From: Nonomuraea coxensis DSM 45129
GTDB lineage: Bacteria; Actinomycetota; Actinomycetes; Streptosporangiales; Streptosporangiaceae
Assembly: GCF_019397265.1 (NCBI RefSeq)
Contig: NZ_CP068985.1
Coordinates: 7,041,001-7,105,000 of the forward strand
Direction of reading: 5' to 3'
Length of the DNA stretch: 64,000 bases
Under the pieces are notes generated by a model. The model saw only the letters and a list, made by a program, of their open reading frames with translations. It was not told where the DNA came from and searched no databases. Shown in pieces: positions 50,936-59,085 of this stretch. Position 1 is the stretch's first letter; every line of letters starts with the position of its first letter. The position numbers and the translations under genes are program-made.

Positions 50936-50945
50936 CGCTATAGCG
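50936..50945. promoter_or_regulatory. Palindrome between promoter and CaiB start
   Basis: CGCTATAGCG is perfect and flanked by GTTC on the left and AACG on the right, close to the GTTCG...CGAAC type bound by IclR regulators. It sits about 10 bp downstream of the predicted transcription start, a repressing position. Confidence 0.5.
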
Positions 50946-50962
50946 AACGCTGGTCCGCTCAG

Positions 50963-50991
50963 AGGTTAGTTCATTGCTTTTCCCAGGTCAA
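50963..50991 (-). promoter_or_regulatory. Promoter of the CaiB-cyclase-PrpD-amidohydrolase operon
   Basis: On the minus strand TTGACC (50986-50991) and TAACCT (50963-50968) are separated by exactly 17 bp, 43 bp before the CaiB start, in the only sizeable gap of the cluster. Confidence 0.65.
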
Positions 50992-51024
50992 CGCCGTTAC
51001 GTCGCCTGGGGGACGGCGCGGCGC

Positions 51025-52647
51025 TCAGCCGGTGAGCGCCGCGCCGATGGCGTAGGCGCGCACCACCGCGGCCGCCAGGGACGTCCCCCCGCCGGGGTAG
51101 CAGTCGCCGAAGGGCGTCGCGGCGACGTTGCCCGCCGCGAACAGGCCCGCCACCGGCTCGCCCGAGGTGGACAGGACCCGGCCGTCGTGGTCGGTCGCCA
51201 CTCCCCCGCACGTGCCGAGGGTCGCCGCGTGCACGGGCACCGCCGTGAACGGCGGCCGCCCGATCGGCGCCAGGCACGGGTTGGGCTCCACCGAAGGGTC
51301 GCCCAGGTGGCGGTCCGCCACGGACGAGCCCCGCGCGAACAGCCGGTCGGCGCCCTCGGCCGCGTCGGCGTTGAACCGCTCCACCGTCGCGGCCAGGCCG
51401 CCCGCGTCGATCCCGCAGGCGTCGGCCAGCTCCCGCAGCGTGGGCCGGGTCACCGCCCACGCGGGCGTCGTCCCCGGCGGCGCTCCCGCGACGGGGTAGC
51501 GCTCGCCGTAGGCGCTGTCGTGGACGAGCCAGGCGGGCACGTGCCGGGGCGCGCCGGTCGCCGGGTCCACCTCCCTGAACACCTTGGTCAGGTCGTGGTA
51601 GCACTGCGCCTCGTTGACGAACCGGCGGCCGGCGGCGTTCACCATCAGCGACCCAGGACGGGTGAGCTCGACGTTCGCGAGCCTGCCGGTGAGCTGCCCG
51701 TCGTAGCGGGCGTCCGGGTCCTGGAACGCCGGTACGCCCCACGAGGCGGTCATGTCCCGGACCCCCGCGCCCGCGCGCAGCGCCATGAGCAGGCCGTCGC
51801 CGACGTTGCCCGGCGCGCCGATCGGCACCACCGGGGCGGGCAGGAAGGCCCGCTGCAACTCGGCGTTCCACTCGAAGCCGCCGCTCGCCAGCACGACCGC
51901 GCGCCGCGCCCGGATCCGCCGCACGCCGCCGGCGGCCCGCACGGTGACCTCCCACGCCTCTCCGGCGCGGTCCAGGCCGGTCGCCCTGGCGCCGGTGACG
52001 AAGGCGACCCCGCGGTCGTGCGCGGAGGCGGCGAGCGCTCCGGCGAGCGCACCGCCCATGGTCCTGACCCCCTGGGCGGCGCGCTCCCTGGAGAGCGCGT
52101 CGAGATCCAGCCCGCGCCCGTGCTCCCGCTCGACCATGGTGATCGACGGCAGGTACGTCGGCGTCCTCAGCACCTCGTCGAGGCCGGGCCTGGCCCTCGC
52201 GTCGAACGGCAGGTTGTCCAGCGCGCGCCCGCCCGCCACCGCCCCCGGCGCGTCCGCCCGGTAGTCGGGTCTGCCCAGCGCGGCCAGCCCCACCTCGGTC
52301 TCGTCGCACAGGTACCGCACGGCCTCGGGGGCGGTGCGCAGGAACCAGTCGATCCGCTCGTACGGCACCGCCCCGCGCGTCACCGCGGTCAGGTACGCCA
52401 CGGCGTCCTCCCGCGTGTCGGGGAACCCGGCCGCCGCCATCAGGTGGTTGCCCGGCACCCAGATGACGCCGCCGGAGACGGCCGTCGAGCCGCCCAGCGA
52501 CCGCGCCCGCTCGACGAGCACGACGTGGTGGCCCGCGTCGGCGGCCCGGCAGGCGGCGACCAGGCCGGCCGCTCCGCTGCCGAGGACGAGCACGTCGCAG
52601 GCCGCGGGCGGTTCCGCCGAGGTCGTGAAGGCGCCTCTCGCGTTCAT
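51025..52647 (-). CDS. FAD-dependent oxidoreductase, fumarate reductase/ketosteroid dehydrogenase type
   Basis: A 540-residue flavoprotein. The FAD motif VLVLGSGAAGLVAACRAADAG begins near residue 20, and GGSTAVSGGVIWVPG and a C-terminal GLFAAGNVAATPFGDCYPGGG are typical of 3-ketosteroid dehydrogenases and flavocytochrome c relatives. It would insert or remove a C=C bond beside a carbonyl. ATG 52647 follows AAGGAAACC and overlaps the MFS stop. A second, different member lies at 62084-63547. Confidence 0.9.
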   Translation of the reverse strand: MNARGAFTTSAEPPAACDVLVLGSGAAGLVAACRAADAGHHVVLVERARSLGGSTAVSGGVIWVPGNHLMAAAGFPDTREDAVAYLTAVTRGAVPYERIDWFLRTAPEAVRYLCDETEVGLAALGRPDYRADAPGAVAGGRALDNLPFDARARPGLDEVLRTPTYLPSITMVEREHGRGLDLDALSRERAAQGVRTMGGALAGALAASAHDRGVAFVTGARATGLDRAGEAWEVTVRAAGGVRRIRARRAVVLASGGFEWNAELQRAFLPAPVVPIGAPGNVGDGLLMALRAGAGVRDMTASWGVPAFQDPDARYDGQLTGRLANVELTRPGSLMVNAAGRRFVNEAQCYHDLTKVFREVDPATGAPRHVPAWLVHDSAYGERYPVAGAPPGTTPAWAVTRPTLRELADACGIDAGGLAATVERFNADAAEGADRLFARGSSVADRHLGDPSVEPNPCLAPIGRPPFTAVPVHAATLGTCGGVATDHDGRVLSTSGEPVAGLFAAGNVAATPFGDCYPGGGTSLAAAVVRAYAIGAALTG

Positions 52648-53864
52648 CGGGTTTCCTTCCATGCCGCACGATTGACGAAGACCAGGACGGAGGCGAGCGC
52701 GACGAACATCGCCGCGAGCCCCCAGCCGAGGGAGTAGGAGGAGTACTGCGCCGCGGCGCCGACGGCGAGCGGCCCCACGATGCCCCCGGCCGAGCCGCCG
52801 GCCTGCACCAGCCCCGACGCCGCGCCGGGGCCCTCCGGGTAGGCCTCGGCGATGACCAGGGCGATCACCCCGGTCCAGCCCCAGCCGGCGCCGCCCGCGA
52901 CGAGCATGCCGATCAGGCCCAGCACGCGGTCGCCCGAGGCGAGCAGCAGGAAGCCGCAGGCGCCCACCGCCATCAGCGCCGCGACGGTCAGCCTGCCGTG
53001 CCTGCGTGTGCGGCCCAGTCCCAGCCCGAGCCGGACGGCGATGATCACGGCGCTGCCCACGGCCAGCGCCGTCCCCGCCGCGCTCTGGCTGAGCCCGACC
53101 GTGACGCCGTAGTCCACGAAGAAGCCGCTGAGCGCGTTGGCCGCGGCCGCGCACAGGAAGAACGCCACGGTGATCATCAGCAGCGGCCCCAGCGGCGTCA
53201 GCGCCGCCCGCGGTCGCCCGGCGCCGCCCGCCCGCGCCGGGGGCGGCGCGTCGGGGACGCGCAGCGCCATGAGCACGACCACGGCCACGGTCCCGACGAG
53301 GAACACCAGCCGCCAGTGCATGACCGTGGCGAGGAGCGGCAGCGCGAGGCTGGCCAGCAGCGTGGACGCCGGCAGCGAGGCGCGCTCGATGCCGAAGGCC
53401 ATGGGCCGCCGGCTCAGGCGCACGTTGCGGACGATCAGCAGCGCGCCGATCGGCCCGCCGAGGCCCGAGCCGACGCCGCCCACCGCCAGCGACACCAGCA
53501 GCCCCGCCCAGGAGCCGCCGGACACCGCGACCCCGACCAGGGAGGCGCCCGTCACCCCCGCCGCGAGGCGCAGGGCGCGGCGGGCGCCCATCCGGTCCGC
53601 GACGCGCCCGCCGAACGACATGGAGAGCGCGCTGACCGCGTAGAACACGCTGATGGTCAGGCCCAGCGCCGCGCTGTCCAGGCCCAGGTCGAGCCGGATC
53701 GCGACGCCGAGCGTCCCCGCCAGGTAGGCGGGATACATGTACGTCATGCCGAGCAGGACGGCCAGCGTGACCGCGCGCCGCGCCGGTCCCGCCTCGCCTG
53801 GCTCCTCGGCCGCGGAAGAGATGTCGGACGGATTGACGGCTCCGCCGCCGGCTCCGGTTACCAC
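52644..53864 (-). CDS. MFS transporter (12 TM)
   Basis: A 406-residue permease with about 12 hydrophobic helices and motif A as GGRVADRMGARRALR after helix 2. The first 28 residues are a polar cytoplasmic tail. It begins with GTG 53864. Embedded in the catabolic cluster, it could import the substrate or export an intermediate, in addition to the ABC system encoded upstream. Confidence 0.88.
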   Translation of the reverse strand: MVTGAGGGAVNPSDISSAAEEPGEAGPARRAVTLAVLLGMTYMYPAYLAGTLGVAIRLDLGLDSAALGLTISVFYAVSALSMSFGGRVADRMGARRALRLAAGVTGASLVGVAVSGGSWAGLLVSLAVGGVGSGLGGPIGALLIVRNVRLSRRPMAFGIERASLPASTLLASLALPLLATVMHWRLVFLVGTVAVVVLMALRVPDAPPPARAGGAGRPRAALTPLGPLLMITVAFFLCAAAANALSGFFVDYGVTVGLSQSAAGTALAVGSAVIIAVRLGLGLGRTRRHGRLTVAALMAVGACGFLLLASGDRVLGLIGMLVAGGAGWGWTGVIALVIAEAYPEGPGAASGLVQAGGSAGGIVGPLAVGAAAQYSSYSLGWGLAAMFVALASVLVFVNRAAWKETR

Positions 53865-53897
53865 TGCGAGGTCCTACCGCCTGCTCGTGAAGGGTCT

Positions 53898-54251
53898 CTA
53901 GCCCCAGATCTCGTCGGCGTAGGAGATGTTGACCTGGCCGCGCCAGCCGCTCGCGTCGTCCTTCGCCCAGCGCTCGCGCCACTCGGCGGCGTGGTTGAGA
54001 ATGACGGGGTCGCCGTAGTGCAGCTTGCCGTCGGCGTGGTAGGCGTCGTGGTCGTCGACGTACATCAGGTCGAAGTGCTTGAACCACTCCTCGCCCCGGA
54101 CGTTGCGGCTGATCACGAAGTTCGCGTAGTCCTGGATCCGGGGGTTCTGGCGGAAGGCCCGGTAGTCGATGTTGCGGGTGTATTCCTCGTACTCCGCCAG
54201 GTCGGTGCCGGGCTTGAGGTTGTAGGTGAGCAGCACGAGCTTGCGGGCCAT
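53898..54251 (-). CDS. REDY-like protein, HapK family
   Basis: A 117-residue small protein with dimeric alpha/beta barrel character: VLLTYNLKPGTDLAEYEEYT, HFDLMYVDD and a C-terminal WRGQVNISYADEIWG. It fits the HapK/REDY family of uncertain catalytic role. It has a strong RBS (GGAGACC). In this cluster it may catalyse or assist an isomerisation or decarboxylation (inference). Confidence 0.7.
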   Translation of the reverse strand: MARKLVLLTYNLKPGTDLAEYEEYTRNIDYRAFRQNPRIQDYANFVISRNVRGEEWFKHFDLMYVDDHDAYHADGKLHYGDPVILNHAAEWRERWAKDDASGWRGQVNISYADEIWG

Positions 54252-54300
54252 GAGAGGTCTCCTTGATGGGGGTCTCGCGTACAGGGGTGGGGGGCTGGGG

Positions 54301-54738
54301 TCAGTCAGGGGTCCGGGGACGCCACTGGGGTTCGATCTCGGTCTCCGCGCGGGCGGTGAGCACGCCGCTCTGCGCCAGGTCGTTCCAGACGCGCTGCTCG
54401 ACGATCAGGCCGTCGCGCAGCCGGAAGCGGTCCACGTAGCGGACGCCGTCGTAGCGGACGCCGGCGTTGTTCTCGCCGAACAGCGTCCCCATCGACCAGA
54501 CGATCACGTCGCCGGTCCCGTCGGTGAGCGCCTCGTACTCCTCGCGGTGCTTGTCGACGTGCCGGTAGCGGACGGCGGAGGCCGCCGCGAGCGCGTCCAG
54601 CGTGGTGTAGCGCCGGCCGCCCGGGAAGATCATGACCGCGCCGTCGGCGAGGTGGCGGGCCGCGGCGTCGCGGTCGCCCCTGCCGAGGGCGGCGAGGAAG
54701 TCCTCGACCACCGCGACGGCCGCCGCCTCGGCGGTCAT
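54301..54738 (-). CDS. SnoaL/NTF2-like protein
   Basis: A 145-residue cone-shaped NTF2-fold protein: AVVEDFLAALGRGDRDAAARHLADG start, then a strand-rich half ending VEQRVWNDLA. Members act as isomerases, cyclases or hydratases on small ligands. The ATG overlaps the stop of the 2Fe-2S subunit gene, so it is coupled to the molybdenum hydroxylase. Confidence 0.8.
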   Translation of the reverse strand: MTAEAAAVAVVEDFLAALGRGDRDAAARHLADGAVMIFPGGRRYTTLDALAAASAVRYRHVDKHREEYEALTDGTGDVIVWSMGTLFGENNAGVRYDGVRYVDRFRLRDGLIVEQRVWNDLAQSGVLTARAETEIEPQWRPRTPD

Positions 54739-55229
54739 GACGCCTCCCCGGCCGGCTCGCCGGAGGCGGCCATCCGGGTGGCCGCGCAGCGGATGGCGCG
54801 CACGATGCTGCCGTATCCGGTGCAGCGGCACAGGTTCCCGTTGATGGCCTGGACGATGGCGTCGTCGTCGGGGTCGGGCGTCCGGTCGAGCAGTTCGCGC
54901 GCCGTCAGCAGCATGCCCGGCAGGCAGTAGCCGCACTGGAAGCCGAACTCGTCCCAGAACGCCTGCTGGACGGGGTGGAGGCCGCCGTCGCCCGCCACCC
55001 CCTCGATGGTGGTGATCTCGGCGCCGTCGGCCTGGACGGCCAGCACCGAGCAGGACTTGACCGACGCGCCGTCCACCAGGACGGTGCACGCGCCGCAGTC
55101 GCCGGTCAGGCAGCCCACGTGGGTGCCGGTGAGGCCCAGGTCCTCCCGGACCGCGTGCACCAGGAGCTTGCACGCCTCGACCTCGATCTCGCGTTCCCGG
55201 CCGTTGACGGTCAGGCGGATGCTGTTCAC
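54735..55229 (-). CDS. Molybdenum hydroxylase 2Fe-2S subunit (CoxS/XdhC-type small subunit)
   Basis: A 164-residue subunit with two [2Fe-2S] clusters. The plant-type site is CLTGDCGACTVLVDG plus a later Cys (residues about 40-60), and the helical site is CGYC and CRC (GNLCRCTGYGSIVRAI). It passes electrons from the Mo cofactor to FAD. GTG 55229 has GAAGGAGA upstream. The order S-M-L in transcription from the right is CoxL, CoxM, CoxS. Confidence 0.93.
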   Translation of the reverse strand: MNSIRLTVNGREREIEVEACKLLVHAVREDLGLTGTHVGCLTGDCGACTVLVDGASVKSCSVLAVQADGAEITTIEGVAGDGGLHPVQQAFWDEFGFQCGYCLPGMLLTARELLDRTPDPDDDAIVQAINGNLCRCTGYGSIVRAIRCAATRMAASGEPAGEAS

Positions 55230-56077
55230 GACTCTCCTTCGGCTTCCAGCGCGTCGGCGACGGCGCGGGCCGCCACCACGGGGGCGACGCGCCTGCGGTA
55301 CTCGCCGTCGGCGAGGACGTCGCTCCACGGCTCGTCGAGCGCCGCGCCGACGACCTCGCGTACGTGGGCCCGCCAGGCGGGGTCGGCGACCCCGGCCGCG
55401 GGCGGGTCGAGCGTGACGAGCAGCGGCGTCGCGGCCACCGCGCCGACCGCCACGCGCAGCGCGCCGTCCGGGCCGGGCACGCAGGCGGCGGTGGCGATGG
55501 GCCAGCTGCTCTCGGCGAGCTTCAGCTTCGTGTAGCCCGGGCGGACGCCGGTCGGCGCGGGGAGCGTGACCGCCGCCAGCACCTCGTCAGGGCGGCGGGC
55601 GGTCGCGAAGGCGCCGGTGAAGAAGTCGGCGGCGGCGACCTCGCGGACGCCTCCCGCCGACGCCAGCCGCAGCCGCGCGCCGAGGGCGACCAGCGCGGCC
55701 GGCACCTCAGACGACGGGTTGGCGTAGCAGGCCGAGCCGCCGACCGTGCCCTTGTTGCGGATCTGCGGGCCGCCGGTCACGCCGCCCGCCACCCGGCGCA
55801 GCAGCGGCGCCAGGGTCCGGGCCCGGGGATCGGACAGGAGCTGCGCGTACGTGGTCGTGGCGCCGACCACCACCGCGCCGCCGTCGGGCGTGATCCCGGA
55901 CAGCCCGGCCCGCGACAGGTCCACGACCACGTCGGCGACGGTCTTGCCGTGCGTCATGTCGGGCACGAGCATCGTGCCCCCGCCCAGCACCACGGCCGCG
56001 CCGGACGCCGCGGACAGGGCCGCGACGACCCCGTCCAGGTCCGTGGGGGCGTGGTAGGCGAAGTTGTTGGTGATCAT
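55226..56077 (-). CDS. Molybdenum hydroxylase FAD subunit (CoxM type)
   Basis: A 283-residue FAD-binding subunit of the xanthine dehydrogenase/CO dehydrogenase family. VVLGGGTMLVPDM and TVGGSACYANPSSEVPAALVAL are the two FAD-contact motifs (AGGTDLLP-like and TIGGNI/A-like). It shares four-base overlaps with both neighbours, so it is an equal partner of the S and L subunits. Confidence 0.92.
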   Translation of the reverse strand: MITNNFAYHAPTDLDGVVAALSAASGAAVVLGGGTMLVPDMTHGKTVADVVVDLSRAGLSGITPDGGAVVVGATTTYAQLLSDPRARTLAPLLRRVAGGVTGGPQIRNKGTVGGSACYANPSSEVPAALVALGARLRLASAGGVREVAAADFFTGAFATARRPDEVLAAVTLPAPTGVRPGYTKLKLAESSWPIATAACVPGPDGALRVAVGAVAATPLLVTLDPPAAGVADPAWRAHVREVVGAALDEPWSDVLADGEYRRRVAPVVAARAVADALEAEGES

Positions 56078-58461
56078 CGGGTGCGCGCCTCGTCGATCAG
56101 GGCGAGCACGGCCGGCGGGGACAGCGGCACCTCGCGCACCGTGACGCCGAAGGGCGCGAGCGCGTCCTCCACGGCGTTGGCCACGGCGGCCTGCGCGCCG
56201 CCCACGCCCGCCTCGCCCGCGCCCTTGTTGCCGTACATGGTGAAGGGACTCGGGGTGACCTGGTGTTCCAGGCGGATCTCGGGGAGGTCGCCCGCCCGGG
56301 GCATCAGGTAGGTCTTGAACCGGTCGCTGGTGAGCCGGCCGTCGGCGTCGTACGTGAGCCGCTCCGACAGCGCCGCGCCGAGGCCCATCACGATCGCCCC
56401 GCGGGCCTGCCCCTCCACCAGCGCCGGGTTGATGATGGTGCCGCAGTCGTGCGCCATCACGAAGTCCACGAGCTTCGTCACCCCGGTCTCCGGGTCCACC
56501 TCGACCACGGCGGCGTGCAGGCAGTTGGAGTACGTCGGGTACGGCTGGATCCGGCCGCGCTCGTCAGGGACGTGGTCGATGTTGCCCGGCTTGTACGCGC
56601 GGGTGGCCTCCAGGACCGGTTCGACGTCGTTCGCGATGGCGAACGCCCGCGTCAGCACGGCGGCGGCCACGTCCGGCACCGGCACGGAGCGGCCGTCGCC
56701 CGCCCGGACCCGCCCGTCCGCGACCTCCACCTCGTCCACCGGCACGCCGAGCATGCGCGCGCCGACGGTGGCGAGCTTGGCGCGCACGTCGCGGGCGGCC
56801 AGCGCCGCCGACCCGCCGCCGACCACCATGCTGCGCCCGCTGAAGTTGCCGAACCCGCTCGGGCACCGCTCGGTGTCGCCCTGGACCAGGGTGATCCAGC
56901 TCAGCGGCACGCCCAGCTCGTCGGAGACGATCTGCGCGATCCCGGTGTCGTTGCCGCCGCCCGGCGTGGTCACGCCGGTGTAGACGGTGACGCCGCCGGT
57001 CATGGTCATCCGCACCGTCGTGACGTCGAACCCCGAGACGAAGGAGCCGGGCCCGTCGGCCGACTCGGGGGTCAGCTCGAAGGCCAGCCCGATACCGAGG
57101 TGCCGGCCGGCCGCGCGGAGCTCGGCCTGCCGGGCGCGCAGGGCGTCGTAGCCGAGCGCCCGCAGCGCCTTGTCGAGCAGCCCGGGGTAGTCGCCGCTGT
57201 CGATGTTCAGCCCGGTCGCCGTCCGGTACGGGAAGCGGTCCGGCGGGATGAAGTTCTTGCGCCGCACCTCGGCGGGGTCGGCGCCGAGGCCGCGGGCCAC
57301 CAGGTCGACCATCCGCTCCATGACGAAGTGCGCCGAGTCCTTGCCGAAGCCGCGGGCGGCGTTCAGCGGCGGCTTGTTGGTCACCACGACGTGCAGCTCG
57401 GCCTGCACGTTGGGCACGGTGTAGCCGGACGCGAGCGTCGTGGCCGACATGTTCGGCATCGCCCAGCCGGCCTGCGCCGACACCGCGCCCAGGTCGGCCA
57501 CGATGCGGTCGCGCACGGCCACGATCCTGCCGTCGCGCATGGCGCCGATCGTGAACCGGTGCACCTGCTCGCGGGCCCCCGCCATGAAGCACTCGCGGCG
57601 GTCCTCGATCCACTTCACCGGGGCGCCGGTCAGCTTGCTGAGCAGGCAGACCAGGGTCTCCTCCGGGTGACCCTGCATCTTCAGCCCGAAGCTGCCGCCG
57701 ACCCGGGCGGTGATCACGCGGATCGCCGTCTCGTCCAGGCCGAGGCTCCTGGCCAGCATCCAGCGGAGCTGGTGCGGGTTCTGCAGCGACCCGTACACCG
57801 TCAGCGTGCCGTCCAGGTCGTCCCAGGAGGCGAGGTAGCCGCGCGGCTCGATGGGGGCCGTCGTGGTGCGGGCGATCCTGATCGTGTCGGAGACGACCAG
57901 GTCGGCCTCGGCCAGCGCGGCGTCCACGTCGCCGGTGCCGTAGTGGTTGTGCAGGATGACGTTGTCCGGCCACTCCTCGTACAGGCGGGGGGCGTCCGGC
58001 TCCAGCGACGCGTCGGCGTCCAGGACGTGCGGCAGCCGCTCGTACTCCACCCGGACCAGCGCCGCGGCGGCCTCGGCCGCGCGGCGCGTGTCCGCGACCA
58101 CGGCGGCGACCGGCTGGCCGGCGTGGACGACCTTGCCGACGGCCAGGCAGCGCGCCTCGGCGTACCGGCCGCCGCGCGCGGCCGGGTCGATGAAGTGCGG
58201 GATCGGCCCCGCGTGCGCGGCGGCCTGCGCCCCGGTGAGCACGAGCACCACGCCGGGGCTCGCCGCCGCCGCGCGCACGTCGATGTCCACGATCCTGGCG
58301 TGCGCCACCTCGCTGCGCACCACCACGGCGTGCCGCGTCCCCGGCAGGGTGTAGTCGTCGAGGTACCGGCCGCGCCCGGTCAGCAGGGCCGGCCCGTCGG
58401 CCTTGCGCACCCGGGAGCCGATGGCCCGCGCGCCGCTCGCGCCGCTGGTCGTCACGGTCAT
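56074..58461 (-). CDS. Molybdenum hydroxylase catalytic subunit (CoxL/XdhB type)
   Basis: A 795-residue molybdopterin-cytosine-dinucleotide-type subunit. The N-terminal domain has the substrate-channel segment, and the Mo domains contain GGSFGLKMQGHPEE, AARGFGKDSAHFVMERMVD, and GAGEAGVGGAQAAVANAV with the conserved base Glu. It lacks the Cys loop of true CO dehydrogenase as far as I can see, so hydroxylation of a heteroaromatic ring carbon with water as oxygen source is likely. ATG 58461 overlaps the lyase-like gene upstream. Confidence 0.92.
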   Translation of the reverse strand: MTVTTSGASGARAIGSRVRKADGPALLTGRGRYLDDYTLPGTRHAVVVRSEVAHARIVDIDVRAAAASPGVVLVLTGAQAAAHAGPIPHFIDPAARGGRYAEARCLAVGKVVHAGQPVAAVVADTRRAAEAAAALVRVEYERLPHVLDADASLEPDAPRLYEEWPDNVILHNHYGTGDVDAALAEADLVVSDTIRIARTTTAPIEPRGYLASWDDLDGTLTVYGSLQNPHQLRWMLARSLGLDETAIRVITARVGGSFGLKMQGHPEETLVCLLSKLTGAPVKWIEDRRECFMAGAREQVHRFTIGAMRDGRIVAVRDRIVADLGAVSAQAGWAMPNMSATTLASGYTVPNVQAELHVVVTNKPPLNAARGFGKDSAHFVMERMVDLVARGLGADPAEVRRKNFIPPDRFPYRTATGLNIDSGDYPGLLDKALRALGYDALRARQAELRAAGRHLGIGLAFELTPESADGPGSFVSGFDVTTVRMTMTGGVTVYTGVTTPGGGNDTGIAQIVSDELGVPLSWITLVQGDTERCPSGFGNFSGRSMVVGGGSAALAARDVRAKLATVGARMLGVPVDEVEVADGRVRAGDGRSVPVPDVAAAVLTRAFAIANDVEPVLEATRAYKPGNIDHVPDERGRIQPYPTYSNCLHAAVVEVDPETGVTKLVDFVMAHDCGTIINPALVEGQARGAIVMGLGAALSERLTYDADGRLTSDRFKTYLMPRAGDLPEIRLEHQVTPSPFTMYGNKGAGEAGVGGAQAAVANAVEDALAPFGVTVREVPLSPPAVLALIDEARTR

Positions 58462-59033
58462 GGCAGCCGGACTCGCACGCGCTGGCCGGTGCGGTGGAAC
58501 GGGCTGCGCTTCTCCACGTCGAACTGGTCGAGCTCGCCGTTCTCGTCCACCTTGCACTGCAGTCCCCGGGTCAGCCGCTCGTGGCTGGTGATGAGGAAGA
58601 GCTGCCCGTCGACCGACGGGAACGGCGGCTCGTGCCAGGTGCCCCGGTAGAGGTTGATGGACACGTCGCCGGGGATGACGAACGCCCTGATCTCGTCGAG
58701 CACCGGGAAGCCGTTGTCCAGCGGCACCTCCGGCGGCGCGACCACGGCGACGTACGGCCGGCCGCCCAGCGGGATCATCGTCTGGGTCATCTCGACGTGC
58801 CGTTCCAGGTAGCGCAGGTTGTCGCCGCGCAGCCCGACCCGGAACACCAGGAACTCCGGCGGGGTGTCGGAGTCGAGCCGGACCGGCCCGTGCACGGCGT
58901 TCGCGCCCGAGTAGAAGTCGATCGGCAGCTTGGGGGTGGCGTCCAGCGACATCACCTCGCCGTAAGGGGCGAACGCCTCGGCGGTGAACTCCTCGGGCGT
59001 GATGACGTGCTGGGGACTGTCAGGACTGAGCAA
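58458..59033 (-). CDS. Ureidoglycolate-lyase-like protein (AllA family)
   Basis: A 191-residue cupin-like enzyme of the ureidoglycolate hydrolase/lyase family: ITPEEFTAEAFAPYGEVM start, ERHVEMTQTMIPLGGRPYV with the conserved His/Gln metal pocket, and LYRGTWHEPPF. AllA releases urea and glyoxylate from ureidoglycolate. Here it may cleave an analogous ureido or imino acid. It starts with TTG 59033 behind GAGAGGA. It supports a ureide-like intermediate in the pathway. Confidence 0.82.
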   Translation of the reverse strand: MLSPDSPQHVITPEEFTAEAFAPYGEVMSLDATPKLPIDFYSGANAVHGPVRLDSDTPPEFLVFRVGLRGDNLRYLERHVEMTQTMIPLGGRPYVAVVAPPEVPLDNGFPVLDEIRAFVIPGDVSINLYRGTWHEPPFPSVDGQLFLITSHERLTRGLQCKVDENGELDQFDVEKRSPFHRTGQRVRVRLP

Positions 59034-59085
59034 GGTTCCTCTCCCTGTGGTCTGGCGGGATGTCGCGGGGGTCGGGGTCGGCCGG

